64,000 nucleotides of DNA, taken from the NCBI GenBank assembly GCA_958450865.1, contig CAUDNY010000004.1:145496-209495 (forward strand). The letters are read 5' to 3'. Positions 1-8,082 of the stretch are shown here, piece after piece. Within the stretch, counting starts at the first letter, position 1. The number at the start of each line of letters is the position of its first letter. The DNA is from an uncultured Collinsella sp. Lineage in GTDB: Bacteria > Actinomycetota > Coriobacteriia > Coriobacteriales > Coriobacteriaceae. The position numbers and the translations under genes are program-made. The notes beneath the pieces were generated by a model that ran no database searches, was not told the DNA's origin, and saw nothing but the letters and a program-made list of their open reading frames with translations.

Positions 1-187
1 GGCGAGCAGGCGTCTGCTCCGCGGCGGGAGTGTTGGCGCGGCCCGCGTTGTTAGCAGAAGCACGATGGGGGCTCGCGGTGCGTCGCGGTTCGTTGGCACG
101 GCGTTCACCCTTCACGCGTTCGTGCGGCGCCGGCTCGTTGCCCGTGCGGCGTCGACCGCGCGAGCCCGATTGCGAGAGTTGTTCCAT
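1..187 (-). CDS. N-terminal fragment of an unidentified protein, cut by the window edge
   Basis: A leftward frame opens at ATG 187-185 and runs to the window edge for 62 codons without a stop. It would begin MEQLSQSGSRGRRRTGNEPA and stays rich in Arg, Ala, Pro and Asn, like a disordered N-terminal tail. A weak purine stretch (GGATGATG) precedes the start. It is divergent from the ribokinase gene. No domain is visible in the part present, so function cannot be assigned. The composition is compatible with a real tail but could be chance in GC-rich DNA. Confidence 0.4.
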   Translation of the reverse strand, partial: MEQLSQSGSRGRRRTGNEPAPHERVKGERRANEPRRTASPHRASANNAGRANTPAAEQTPAR

Positions 188-374
188 AAAACATCATCCA
201 ATGACGAGAATAATCAGCACGCCTTCATTGTAGCTGCCTGCTCCTGTGAATGCTTGCTGCTGGCGCAAGCTCAAGCGCGCGTCCACATCAAAGTGAACTA
301 AAGTTATAGGGGGTGCGAGAGTGCACGATCGACGGCTGGCGGTGGGCATAAGGCCCGCAGATGAGGAGGTTTCC
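188..374. other. Intergenic region between the edge gene and ribokinase
   Basis: This is an AT-richer stretch than its surroundings, around 190-310, between two divergent genes, so promoters for both are expected here. I see no clear palindrome or riboswitch-like structure. Confidence 0.4.
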
Positions 375-1337
375 ATGGCAGATCGCGGCATCGTTGCGGT
401 GTTCGGCAGCATGAACATGGACCTTTCGGTGGCGTGCGAGCGCATACCGCGTGCGGGCGAGACCGTCGGCGGCAGCGGGTTTATCACCAACGCCGGAGGC
501 AAGGGCGCCAATCAGGCCGTAGCTGCCGCGCGTATGGGCGCGTGCACGCACATGATCGGCGCGGTCGGTCGCGATGCGTTCGGCACGTCGCTCGTGGCGG
601 GGCTCCAAGACGCCGGCGTGGACTGTGACTTTGTAGTGCATCGCGATGACGTGGAGACGGGAACGGCGACCATCATTCGCTGCGAGGGCGACAACCGCAT
701 CATACTGTCACCGGGCGCCAACCATGCGCTTGCGGGCGCGGACGTTGCCTGCGCGCTGAGGCGTCTGGTGGCCCATGAGCTCGACGGCGGCGCCAGCGAG
801 ATTGCCCCGGCTGCCGGAAGCGTCTTTATCGCCCAGGGCGAATGCGACCTTGCGGCGACGGCCGAGGCACTTGTTTGCGCTCACGAGCTGGGGTTCTATA
901 CGGTCTTTAATCCAGCGCCCGCCTGCGAGCTGCCTGCGGAGGTCTGGCCTGCGGTCGACCTGGTCTGCCCCAACGAGACCGAGTGCCATGTTCTGACGGG
1001 TATTCTGCCCGCGGATGACGTGAGTTGCGTCACCGCGCTCAATGCGCTGCTCGACAAGGGCGCCGGAGCTGCGGTCATCACGTTGGGCGGTGCCGGCTCG
1101 GTTACGCTCGGCGATGGCGGTGAGCTGCTGCGCATGCCGGCACTTTCGAGCACGGTAGTCGATACCACGGCCGCCGGCGATACGTTTATCGGCGCGTTGG
1201 CGGCGGCTCGCCTAGAGGGCTTGCCGCTCTTTGAGTGCATGGCCGCGGGTGCTCGCGCCTCGGCGGTGACGGTGTCGCGCCTGGGCGCTCAGCGATCGAT
1301 TCCCACGCGCACCGAAGTTGAACATTGGTTTGGTTAA
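375..1337 (+). CDS. rbsK: Ribokinase, PfkB family
   Basis: Phosphorylates D-ribose to ribose 5-phosphate with ATP in the cytoplasm. The 320-residue product has the normal family length. The N-terminal PfkB signature (GGKGANQAVAAARMGA) is present, and the C-terminal signature DTTAAGDTF carries the catalytic base, Asp269. The frame is open further upstream, but the ATG at 375 is chosen because an AGGAGG site lies just before it and the protein then begins directly with the sugar-binding strand (VAVFGSMNMDL). The next gene, 30 bases downstream on the same strand, is a nucleoside hydrolase, which releases ribose from nucleosides. The pair therefore forms a ribose salvage unit. A related PfkB sugar or nucleoside kinase is the main alternative. 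Confidence 0.9.
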   Translation: MADRGIVAVFGSMNMDLSVACERIPRAGETVGGSGFITNAGGKGANQAVAAARMGACTHMIGAVGRDAFGTSLVAGLQDAGVDCDFVVHRDDVETGTATIIRCEGDNRIILSPGANHALAGADVACALRRLVAHELDGGASEIAPAAGSVFIAQGECDLAATAEALVCAHELGFYTVFNPAPACELPAEVWPAVDLVCPNETECHVLTGILPADDVSCVTALNALLDKGAGAAVITLGGAGSVTLGDGGELLRMPALSSTVVDTTAAGDTFIGALAAARLEGLPLFECMAAGARASAVTVSRLGAQRSIPTRTEVEHWFG

Positions 1338-1367
1338 ACGATAAAGACGGAGAAGCGGAGTAGAACA

Positions 1368-2342
1368 ATGGCAATCAAGAAGCTGATCCTTGATCTGGAT
1401 ATGGGTGTGGACGATGCGATGGCGCTGGCCTATGCCATCGCGAGCCCCGAGGTGGAGCTCGTGGGCATCACCACGTGCTTTGGTAACGTGCGCGTCGAGC
1501 AATCGGCGCACAATTGCCTGGCGGTGCTCGATCTGCTGGGTCGTCCCGAGGTGCCGGTGTACCTGGGCGCCGACCGTCCTCTGCAGGCGACTGAGCCTTA
1601 TACGCCGCCGGCGTCCACCGCGCTCATTCACGGCAAGAACGGCATCGGCGGCGCGAGCGTGCCCGCGTCGCCCTACGAGCCGGTGGGGGCGACCTCGGCC
1701 GACGGCAACGCTGCGGTCGATTATCTGATCGATGCCGCGCGCACCTATGGTCCCGATCTGGTCTACGTGGCGACTGGCCCGCTCTCCAACCTGGCGCTCG
1801 CCCTGGAGCGCGATGCGGCAGCGATGATGTCCATCGGCCGCGTGGTCGTGATGGGCGGCGCCCTTACCGTGCCCGGCAACGTGAGCGCGGGTGCCGAGGC
1901 CAATATGGCGAGCGACCCCGAGGCAGCCGACGCGGTGCTGCGCTCGGGCCGTAAGCTCACCATGGTGGGTCTGGACGTGACGCATCGCGTGGTGCTTACA
2001 CGCCGCGACATTGCCGGCTGGACGGGCTCGGGCACTATGGCGGGCTGCGCATTTGCGAGCATGGTCGAGCACTACATTGGCTCGTACGAGATGAACGCAC
2101 CCTACCTGGGTGGTTGTGCGCTGCACGATCCGCTGGCCGTTGCCGTGGCGATCGACCCCACGCTCGTAGGTGCGCTCGGCTGCAACCTGCGTGTTGATCT
2201 GCTGGGCGAGTACCGCGGTCGCACCATCTGCGATGAGCGTCGCCTGTCCGATCCGGACAAGAGCGCGCTTGTGGCACTGACCGTGGATGCCCCGCGCTTC
2301 CTGTCCGAGTTCAAGACACGTATGGCCCGTGTCCTTGGCTAA
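1368..2342 (+). CDS. Ribonucleoside hydrolase, IunH/RihA-B-C family
   Basis: Hydrolyses the N-glycosidic bond of nucleosides to give free base and ribose. The 324-residue protein starts with the calcium-binding signature DxDxGxDD of the family (D9, D11, G13, D15, D16). Later motifs include the TGPLSNLALAL segment and the HDPLAVAVAIDP motif near the C-terminus. An RBS-like GGAG precedes the ATG. It lies directly downstream of ribokinase, so the released ribose can be phosphorylated immediately. Whether the preferred substrate is pyrimidine or purine nucleosides cannot be read from sequence. Confidence 0.92.
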   Translation: MAIKKLILDLDMGVDDAMALAYAIASPEVELVGITTCFGNVRVEQSAHNCLAVLDLLGRPEVPVYLGADRPLQATEPYTPPASTALIHGKNGIGGASVPASPYEPVGATSADGNAAVDYLIDAARTYGPDLVYVATGPLSNLALALERDAAAMMSIGRVVVMGGALTVPGNVSAGAEANMASDPEAADAVLRSGRKLTMVGLDVTHRVVLTRRDIAGWTGSGTMAGCAFASMVEHYIGSYEMNAPYLGGCALHDPLAVAVAIDPTLVGALGCNLRVDLLGEYRGRTICDERRLSDPDKSALVALTVDAPRFLSEFKTRMARVLG

Positions 2343-2351
2343 GTTGTCTTT

Positions 2352-2424
2352 TTGGGACGGGGCTTTTTTGACTGGTATGATTGGTGCGACCATTCGAACC
2401 AGCTAAAAGAGCCCCGTCCCAAAT
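2352..2424. repeat. Inverted pair of a GGGACGGGGCTTTTTT repeat
   Basis: TTTGGGACGGGGCTTTTTT at about 2351-2369 is matched by its reverse complement at about 2405-2423, giving a large hairpin around a 35-base loop just after the nucleoside hydrolase stop. The GC stem followed by a T-run could act as a terminator. Another copy of one arm occurs near 55341, so this is a dispersed sequence. Confidence 0.6.
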
Positions 2425-2445
2425 TGACTACCGAGAGGATCTGCC

Positions 2446-2934
2446 ATGGAGCGCATCGCGAGTTTTTCCGTTGACCATCTGCTGCTTGAGCCCGGCGTGT
2501 ATGTGAGCCGCATCGACCGCGATCCGGCGACCGGTGCTGCCGTCACCACGTTTGACCTGCGCCTGACCACGCCCAACAAGGAGCCGGTCATGAACACCGC
2601 CGAGTGCCACACCATTGAGCACCTGGGCGCGACGTTCCTTCGCAATCATGCCGAGTGGTCGAGCCGCATTGTCTACTTTGGCCCCATGGGCTGCCGCACG
2701 GGCTTTTACCTCGTCGTATTTGGCGAGGTGACGAGCGAGGAGATCCTGCCGCTCGTGCGTGAGCTGTTCGAGTTTGTCGCCGACTTTGAGGGCGATGTCC
2801 CCGGTGCCGCTCCCGAGGAGTGCGGCAACTACCTGGACCAGAACCTCCCCATGGCAAACTGGCTCGCGCGCCGTTACCTCGACCGCGACCTGGCCGATAT
2901 CGACGAGAAACACCTGCACTATCAGCAGGCATAA
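2446..2934 (+). CDS. luxS: S-ribosylhomocysteine lyase (autoinducer-2 synthase)
   Basis: Cleaves S-ribosylhomocysteine to homocysteine and DPD, the precursor of autoinducer-2, as part of the activated methyl cycle. The 162-residue length matches LuxS. The metal ligands are visible: H55 and H59 in the HTIEH motif and C126 in EECGNYLDQN. The catalytic Cys83 is in GPMGCRTGFYL. It is preceded by GAGAGGA and followed by a hairpin terminator. No pfs or metK gene is adjacent. Identification is firm. Confidence 0.97.
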   Translation: MERIASFSVDHLLLEPGVYVSRIDRDPATGAAVTTFDLRLTTPNKEPVMNTAECHTIEHLGATFLRNHAEWSSRIVYFGPMGCRTGFYLVVFGEVTSEEILPLVRELFEFVADFEGDVPGAAPEECGNYLDQNLPMANWLARRYLDRDLADIDEKHLHYQQA

Positions 2935-2963
2935 GGGCTTTATCGCCCAAAACGCGCGCATTG

Positions 2964-2994
2964 GGCGCCTTCGCTTGTGCGGGGGCGCCTTTTT
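2964..2994 (+). terminator. Rho-independent terminator after luxS
   Basis: GGCGCC (2964-2969) pairs with GGCGCC (2984-2989) and is followed by five T residues. Confidence 0.65.
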
Positions 2995-3078
2995 GTTGAT
3001 TGGTCGGGGCGAGCGTTCAAAATCGCTCATGTTTGTTCTAGAATGTTCGTATAGTCACATTTACGAACAGGAGTGAAC

Positions 3079-3723
3079 ATGAATATCTACTCTGTCAACG
3101 ATCCCGAGTTCAAATCCTATGGCAACGTTTGGGATAACGTTTCGTCCGAGCTCACGTCGCCCGTGCTCGAGGCGCTCTCTGCCACGCCCATTCCCGAGGG
3201 CAGCAAGTACGTAGCAAGCGCGCCGGAGCTCGAGGACGTCAAGGATGCCGACAAGCTTGGCTTTCTCATGTTTGGTGGCCGTCCGTTCCAGCTGGGCTGG
3301 TGCAACGGCCACAACACGCGTCTCAACTGCCTGGAGTACCACCGCACGAGCGAGTTCAACCTGGGCGCGCGCGACTTTATCCTGCTCGTGGCGCATCGCT
3401 GGGAGATCGAGGACGGCAAGCTCGACACCGCGTGCGTCAAGGCGTTCCGCGTGCCGGCGGGTACGGTCGTCGAAGTCTTCAACACCACGCTCCACTACAC
3501 GCCGTGCATGGTCGACGACGGTGGCTTCCAGGTGATGGTGGCGCTGCCTGCCGGCACCAACGGCCCGCGCCCCGAGGTCGCGGCCGACATGCCCTCGGCC
3601 GGCGACAGCTACTGCTACTGGAAGGCCGACAAGTGGGTCCTCTGCCATGCTGACAGCCCCAAGGCAGCCGAAGGCGGCTACGTAGGCCTCATCGGCAAAA
3701 ATCTCGACATCACCGTGGACTAG
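3079..3723 (+). CDS. DUF4867 family protein
   Basis: A soluble protein of 214 residues resembling the DUF4867 family, with no signal peptide or membrane segment. It has a cupin-like pattern of short beta strands (for example the AFRVPAGTVVEVFNTTLHYTPC segment), which would fit a sugar-related binding or isomerase role, but that is inference. The ATG at 3079 is preferred over the GTG at 3073 because GGAG lies about six bases before the ATG. It stands alone between the luxS terminator and a palindromic repeat, so the context gives little information. The name rests on remembered family similarity. Confidence 0.75.
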   Translation: MNIYSVNDPEFKSYGNVWDNVSSELTSPVLEALSATPIPEGSKYVASAPELEDVKDADKLGFLMFGGRPFQLGWCNGHNTRLNCLEYHRTSEFNLGARDFILLVAHRWEIEDGKLDTACVKAFRVPAGTVVEVFNTTLHYTPCMVDDGGFQVMVALPAGTNGPRPEVAADMPSAGDSYCYWKADKWVLCHADSPKAAEGGYVGLIGKNLDITVD

Positions 3724-3730
3724 CGCATTG

Positions 3731-3777
3731 CCCCAAACCACCACAAAGGTGCCTGTCTCCTTTGCGGTGGTTTGGGG
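3731..3777. repeat. Palindromic repeat of the ACCACCACAAAGG family
   Basis: The left arm CCCCAAACCACCACAAAGG pairs with CCTTTGCGGTGGTTTGGGG across a nine-base loop, with one mismatch. Related hairpins or half-copies occur at 15881, 51333 and 52200. The core reads ACCACAAAGG, then a CCTGTCC-like loop in either orientation, then CCTTTGTGGT. Confidence 0.8.
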
Positions 3778-3892
3778 CGGGCGGATATCGGGAAGTGCCA
3801 GACGGGGGAGGCTGCCGGGCGCCTTGCCGTCTGCGGATTTTGGGACATGCGGCCCGCTTTTTCGACCCATCTGTCGGTACACTAAAAGCACT

Positions 3893-5776
3893 ATGGGTAC
3901 CCGCGAGCGACATATCGGCCACGCGGCCGCCCGGACCGCGCCGGTTGCGGATCCCAGGGGCGGCAGGCTCTTCGCCATGCCGCGATTCCTTGTTGGCATA
4001 ACGCATCAGGTGTACCGTCACCGCGTCTTTGCTATCGCCGGTGCCATCACCGCGCTGTTCCTCGTGCTTTTGGCAGTCTTGCCGGCGCTGTTCGCCTTCG
4101 ACCCCAAACTTTCTAACGCCGTGCCCGCCTATAGCGAGGTGTCCGAAGAGGTCGTGGATGCGCTCGTCCATTCGAGCTCTCTCCCGCTGCTTGTCGCCGC
4201 AATTGTATTTTCAATTTGGGGCGTATCGGTCTATCTGCGCTGTTTGGACTATGTGTTGCGCCGCCGCCTTGTTGCCATCGCCACCATCTGCGCCCTGTGG
4301 ATGATCGAAGTCATTCTCAAGTACAAGTCGTTCACGCCGTTCTATGCCACCGTGTTGTGGTACCTGTACTACGTGCCCATGACGCTCATTCCGCTGCTCT
4401 ACCAGTTGTGTGGTTTGCGCCTTGCGGGTCTGGAGCAACACCGCCTGGGTCGCCGCTACTGCGCTGCGCTGTGGATTGTGGCCATCCTGCTTATCGGATT
4501 TGTGCTCACCAACGATTTTCACCAGCAGGTCTTCCACTTTGACCGTACAAGCGACACCTGGAGCAACGATTACACGTACGGCTGGGGTTATTTTGCCGTC
4601 CTCGTGTGGACGGCCTTTAACTTTGTGGCCTTTTTTATCCTGGTTGGTCGGTCCTCGTCCTTTCGCGTCCAGCGTTTCTCGGGCACGGCGGCGCTCGTAC
4701 TGCTGGGTGGCGCATTCTTTGCCATCTCGTATGCTCTGCGCGTGCCCTGGGCATGGAGGCTCAACTTTTCGCTCGTCTATTGCGTCCTGTGCGTGGTGGC
4801 GATGGAAATCTGTCTCGATTGCGGTGTCATTCCGTCGTATCACGACATCGCCGGCATCTTCGACACCTTGCCGCTCGACCTCAAAGTTCTAACGCGCGAC
4901 CTGCAGGAAGTCTATGTCACACCGGTGTCGAAGCCAATGCCGGCGGGCGTGTGCGAAGAGCTTCGGGCCCAGGAACACGGGCATGCCCATGCCTTTGCCG
5001 TGGCGTCCGATCCCGATGTAATGTATCGCGCCTTTCCACTGCTGGGCGGATCGGCCCTGCTTGCCCAAGACGTGTCGGAGCTCAACGAGCTTAACCGTGA
5101 ACTGGCACATCGTCGCATGGAGCTGCAGCGCCAAAATGAGCTGCTCACGGCCGACTACGATCTTAAGACGCATCTGGCAGATCAAGAGGCCGAGACCTTG
5201 CTGGTCCAAGACGTGGACCAGGCACTCGCCCGCGCGCTCGAAGAGATGTATGACCTGCTGAGCTCGCTGCCGCCGTTGACCGACGAAGCGTCTTCTCACG
5301 AGCGTTACCGCATGCTGCAGCGCGCCAAGATGCTCGTCGCCTATTGCAAGCGCAAGGGGTCGCTCACGCTGGCGCAGCACGGGGAGAGCGGCTTTGATCG
5401 CGACCGCATTCAGCTCATTGCCAACGAGCTCGCAAGCGACCTGCGCACCATCGATGTCGATTGCGCCTCGATTATCGCCATACGGCGCCCGATGCACGCC
5501 AGTACGGTAAGCGCCCTGTACGACTACGTGTATGACTTTGCGTTTTTTGCCTACACCACCGACCACCCGGCGCTCATGTATCACTTGGGTGACCATGACC
5601 GGTGCAGTGTCGAGCTGCGCGCCACGCTTTTTTCCAACGATGATGAAGATCTTTCGCAGACGCCCGCTGCGCAAGAGCTCGAAAGCGCTCTGCAAGGGCG
5701 CAACGTGGCATACCGCCTTGAGGGCGAGCCCGGCCAGCTGCGCATGATCGTCTTGATGCCGAGGGCGGGTGAGTAA
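3893..5776 (+). CDS. Polytopic membrane protein with degenerate kinase-like cytoplasmic domain
   Basis: A protein of about 627 residues if the ATG at 3893 is used. Roughly eight hydrophobic segments fill the first 300 residues, resembling the 7TM sensor module of some histidine kinases. A coiled coil follows (NELNRELAHRRMELQRQNELL), then a C-terminal region with the spacing of a kinase core but no convincing phosphorylatable H-box, N-box or G-box. It ends two bases before a true sensor kinase gene, which overlaps a response regulator gene, so it is probably a co-sensor in that system. Neither this ATG nor the one at 3977 (MPRFLVG) has a good ribosome-binding site. A TACACT hexamer ten bases before 3893 suggests a nearly leaderless message. 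Confidence 0.7.
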   Translation: MGTRERHIGHAAARTAPVADPRGGRLFAMPRFLVGITHQVYRHRVFAIAGAITALFLVLLAVLPALFAFDPKLSNAVPAYSEVSEEVVDALVHSSSLPLLVAAIVFSIWGVSVYLRCLDYVLRRRLVAIATICALWMIEVILKYKSFTPFYATVLWYLYYVPMTLIPLLYQLCGLRLAGLEQHRLGRRYCAALWIVAILLIGFVLTNDFHQQVFHFDRTSDTWSNDYTYGWGYFAVLVWTAFNFVAFFILVGRSSSFRVQRFSGTAALVLLGGAFFAISYALRVPWAWRLNFSLVYCVLCVVAMEICLDCGVIPSYHDIAGIFDTLPLDLKVLTRDLQEVYVTPVSKPMPAGVCEELRAQEHGHAHAFAVASDPDVMYRAFPLLGGSALLAQDVSELNELNRELAHRRMELQRQNELLTADYDLKTHLADQEAETLLVQDVDQALARALEEMYDLLSSLPPLTDEASSHERYRMLQRAKMLVAYCKRKGSLTLAQHGESGFDRDRIQLIANELASDLRTIDVDCASIIAIRRPMHASTVSALYDYVYDFAFFAYTTDHPALMYHLGDHDRCSVELRATLFSNDDEDLSQTPAAQELESALQGRNVAYRLEGEPGQLRMIVLMPRAGE

Positions 5777-5778
5777 CG

Positions 5779-7272
5779 ATGCAGATTTCGCTCATCCTTC
5801 CCCAAATCGTTGCGCTCGATGTTGTCTTTGCCCTGGCTGCGTGTCTACAGACGATCCACGTCCCGCTCATCGCATCGCGCCGCTCGTCCTATAACCGTAA
5901 GGTGATTTGCGCCTACGAGGCGAGCCTTGTGCTTCACTTGGTCATCTCGGCTGTCATTTTGTTCGCGTCGTCTGGCTCATATCTGGTGGCGCCGCTTGAC
6001 GTTTGCGCCAGGGCAATGGGCGGAGCGCTGTGGCTCAATGCCGCGATCTTTGCCTACGGCGTAGTGCTTATGGTGCACTATCGTCGCCCCGTCATGCTGG
6101 CCGAGCTGCTGCTTGTTGCCGCCGTGACACCGCCGGTGGTTTTTGCCATGGGCTCGGCGTGGGCCGTTGTCCTTATCGCAGAGGGAGCGTTCTTCCTGTT
6201 CCGTTCCATCGCGGCGCTCTTGATGGACGTCCGTAACCGCCAGGAGGATATCACCGCGTTCTCGACGATCGAGACCATCAACGTGATTCCCGTGGGCATC
6301 CTGTATCTGGACCCGAGAGGCCGCCCGCTGCTCATGAACCGCTGCATGCGCAAAAACCTGGTGGAACTTCATATGCCCACCGATCTAGGTGACATGAGCG
6401 GCACATGGAACGACCTGCGCAAACTTAGCATGCAAATGACCGAAAGCAGCAGGAACCGTGTGCGGATTAATCTGGATCGCTTTGGTGAGGCGCGTGCGGT
6501 GGTCGAGGTCTCTCCCGCCGAGATTCGCCTGTTTGTGTGCGATGACGTTATGGTCTCGGGCCGTTCGTTCGAGCGCATTATCGGTCTTGATGTGACAGAG
6601 TACGCGCATGCTCATGACCGCCTGGCGCAAGCCAACCACCTGCTTGAGCTTGCGGGCCAAGAGCTCCAAGCCCAGATCGAAGAAGTCAAAAAAGTTGCTG
6701 ACAATGCGGCCTATCTGCGTATGCGCGCTCGCGTGCACGACGTGATCGGGCAGCGCCTGTCCATCCTCCATCGTTATCTGGAGGAGGGGCGCCTGGATGA
6801 CGAGTCACTCGAGCAGATCGACCCGCTGCTTCGCTCAATCGCTGCCGATCTGCGCAGCGGGGGCGACGCCGAACCGGCAGAGCAACTGGGCGATATCGTC
6901 CATGCCTTTGGTCTGGTGAGCGTGCAGATCGATGTGGAGGGCGAGCTGCCAAGCGACGCGCGTGTCGCGGCAGCCTTTTTGCAGATTATCCGCGAAGCCT
7001 CGACCAATGCCACCAAGCATGCACAGGCCCATCAGGTCCATGTGCGCCTGTGGCAGGAGACGTCGGAAGACGGCGCTGTTGCGCGGATGACCGTTTCTAA
7101 CGACGGCGCGCCTGCGCCCGTATCGTATCGCGAGGGAACGGGTATCCCAGGTATGAGGCATGTCGCGCAAGATCTGGGTGGCAGCCTAGAGGTCCACGCC
7201 GCCCCGCCCTTTACGCTTACGGTGTCCATTCCGCTTAACGCCAACGACATGTCCCAAAGGAGAAGCTCATGA
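5779..7272 (+). CDS. Membrane sensor histidine kinase, NarL/LuxR-partner type
   Basis: A 497-residue kinase predicted to phosphorylate the regulator encoded next. The first 150 residues hold about five or six membrane helices. A PAS-like region follows (about 165-290, starting TINVIPVGILYLDPRGRPLLMN), then a coiled coil. The dimerisation segment RARVHDVIGQRLSILHRYLE contains the phosphorylatable His followed by Asp, as in HisKA_3 kinases. The ATP-binding boxes are REASTNATKHAQ and GTGIPGMRHVAQDLGGSLEV. It starts two bases after the upstream membrane protein gene and overlaps the regulator by four bases, so the three are translated as a unit. The signal sensed is unknown. Confidence 0.88.
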   Translation: MQISLILPQIVALDVVFALAACLQTIHVPLIASRRSSYNRKVICAYEASLVLHLVISAVILFASSGSYLVAPLDVCARAMGGALWLNAAIFAYGVVLMVHYRRPVMLAELLLVAAVTPPVVFAMGSAWAVVLIAEGAFFLFRSIAALLMDVRNRQEDITAFSTIETINVIPVGILYLDPRGRPLLMNRCMRKNLVELHMPTDLGDMSGTWNDLRKLSMQMTESSRNRVRINLDRFGEARAVVEVSPAEIRLFVCDDVMVSGRSFERIIGLDVTEYAHAHDRLAQANHLLELAGQELQAQIEEVKKVADNAAYLRMRARVHDVIGQRLSILHRYLEEGRLDDESLEQIDPLLRSIAADLRSGGDAEPAEQLGDIVHAFGLVSVQIDVEGELPSDARVAAAFLQIIREASTNATKHAQAHQVHVRLWQETSEDGAVARMTVSNDGAPAPVSYREGTGIPGMRHVAQDLGGSLEVHAAPPFTLTVSIPLNANDMSQRRSS

Positions 7273-7892
7273 TCCGCGTCCTTATAGTCGAAGACCAGGC
7301 CATTCTGCGCGAGAGCCTCGCGCGCTCCGTTGGCGACCAGCCCGATATGACCGTTGTCGCCGCAATCGCCGATGCTTCCGAAGCCCTCGATGTCGTACTC
7401 AGGGAGCGCCCGGACATGATACTGATGGACGTGTGCACCGAGCACGATTCCAACGGCATCGTGGCGGCGGCGCGTATTAAAGAGGAGCTGCCCGAGTGTC
7501 GCGTCATCATCATGACCGGCATGCCCGAGATCACCTTTGTCGATCAGGCTCGCGAGGCGGGCGTCGATAGCTTTGTGTACAAGAACGTCGGTATCGACGA
7601 ACTGTTCGCCGTGATGCGTTCCACGCTGGCGGGCTACTGTACGTTTCCCAAGCCGCCCGAGAGCGTTTTCTCGGGCACGGCGGCCCTTGACGACGTCGAG
7701 CTGTCGATTTTGCGCCTTGCCTGCGAGGGCAAAAGTCGTCGCGAGATCGCGGCCGAGTTGTTTATGAGCGAGGGCACCATCAAGCGCCGCATCTCGGAGA
7801 TCCTCAACAAGACCGGTTACGACAACATCATGCGCCTGGCCGTACATGCGGTGACCGAGGGCAGCATCGTTCCCAATATGGAGCGCCCGTAG
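7269..7892 (+). CDS. Two-component response regulator, NarL/LuxR family
   Basis: A 207-residue transcription regulator. The receiver domain (1-120) has the acidic pair in VEDQ, the phospho-acceptor Asp54 in MILMD, the switch Thr in IIMTG and the conserved Lys in FVYKN. The C-terminal LuxR-type HTH (about 145-200) reads LDDVELSILRLACEGKSRREIAAEL. The start codon overlaps the end of the kinase gene by four bases. The HTH is a little atypical (FMSEGTIKRRISEILNKTG) but complete. Targets are not evident from this window. Confidence 0.9.
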   Translation: MIRVLIVEDQAILRESLARSVGDQPDMTVVAAIADASEALDVVLRERPDMILMDVCTEHDSNGIVAAARIKEELPECRVIIMTGMPEITFVDQAREAGVDSFVYKNVGIDELFAVMRSTLAGYCTFPKPPESVFSGTAALDDVELSILRLACEGKSRREIAAELFMSEGTIKRRISEILNKTGYDNIMRLAVHAVTEGSIVPNMERP

Positions 7893-7925
7893 TCGGTGCG
7901 CCGCCCGTGCTCCAACGCCAAAGAT

Positions 7926-7966
7926 AGGCTGCCCGCCGTTTTGCATCTAAAAACGGCGGGCAGCCT
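7926..7966. terminator. Bidirectional hairpin after the regulator gene
   Basis: A perfect 17-base stem (7926-7942 with 7950-7966) around a seven-base loop, with a T-rich stem end in both directions. It separates the rightward two-component operon from the leftward lipoprotein operon. Confidence 0.75.
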
Positions 7967-7997
7967 GCTTGTATGGGCAGCGCTGTCGGCATAAAGC

Positions 7998-8032
7998 GGC
8001 GGGGCCGCAGGATCATCTCCTGCGGCCCCGCC
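7998..8032. terminator. Strong GC hairpin downstream of the leftward lipoprotein operon
   Basis: A perfect 15-base GC-rich stem (7998-8012 with 8018-8032) and five-base loop. The T-run on the leftward side is short, so it may instead be a transcript-stabilising hairpin. Confidence 0.5.
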
Positions 8033-8082
8033 TGGTATGTGCGCGGATGTGTCCGCCAATCCGCGGCTGATGTTACGTGCCG

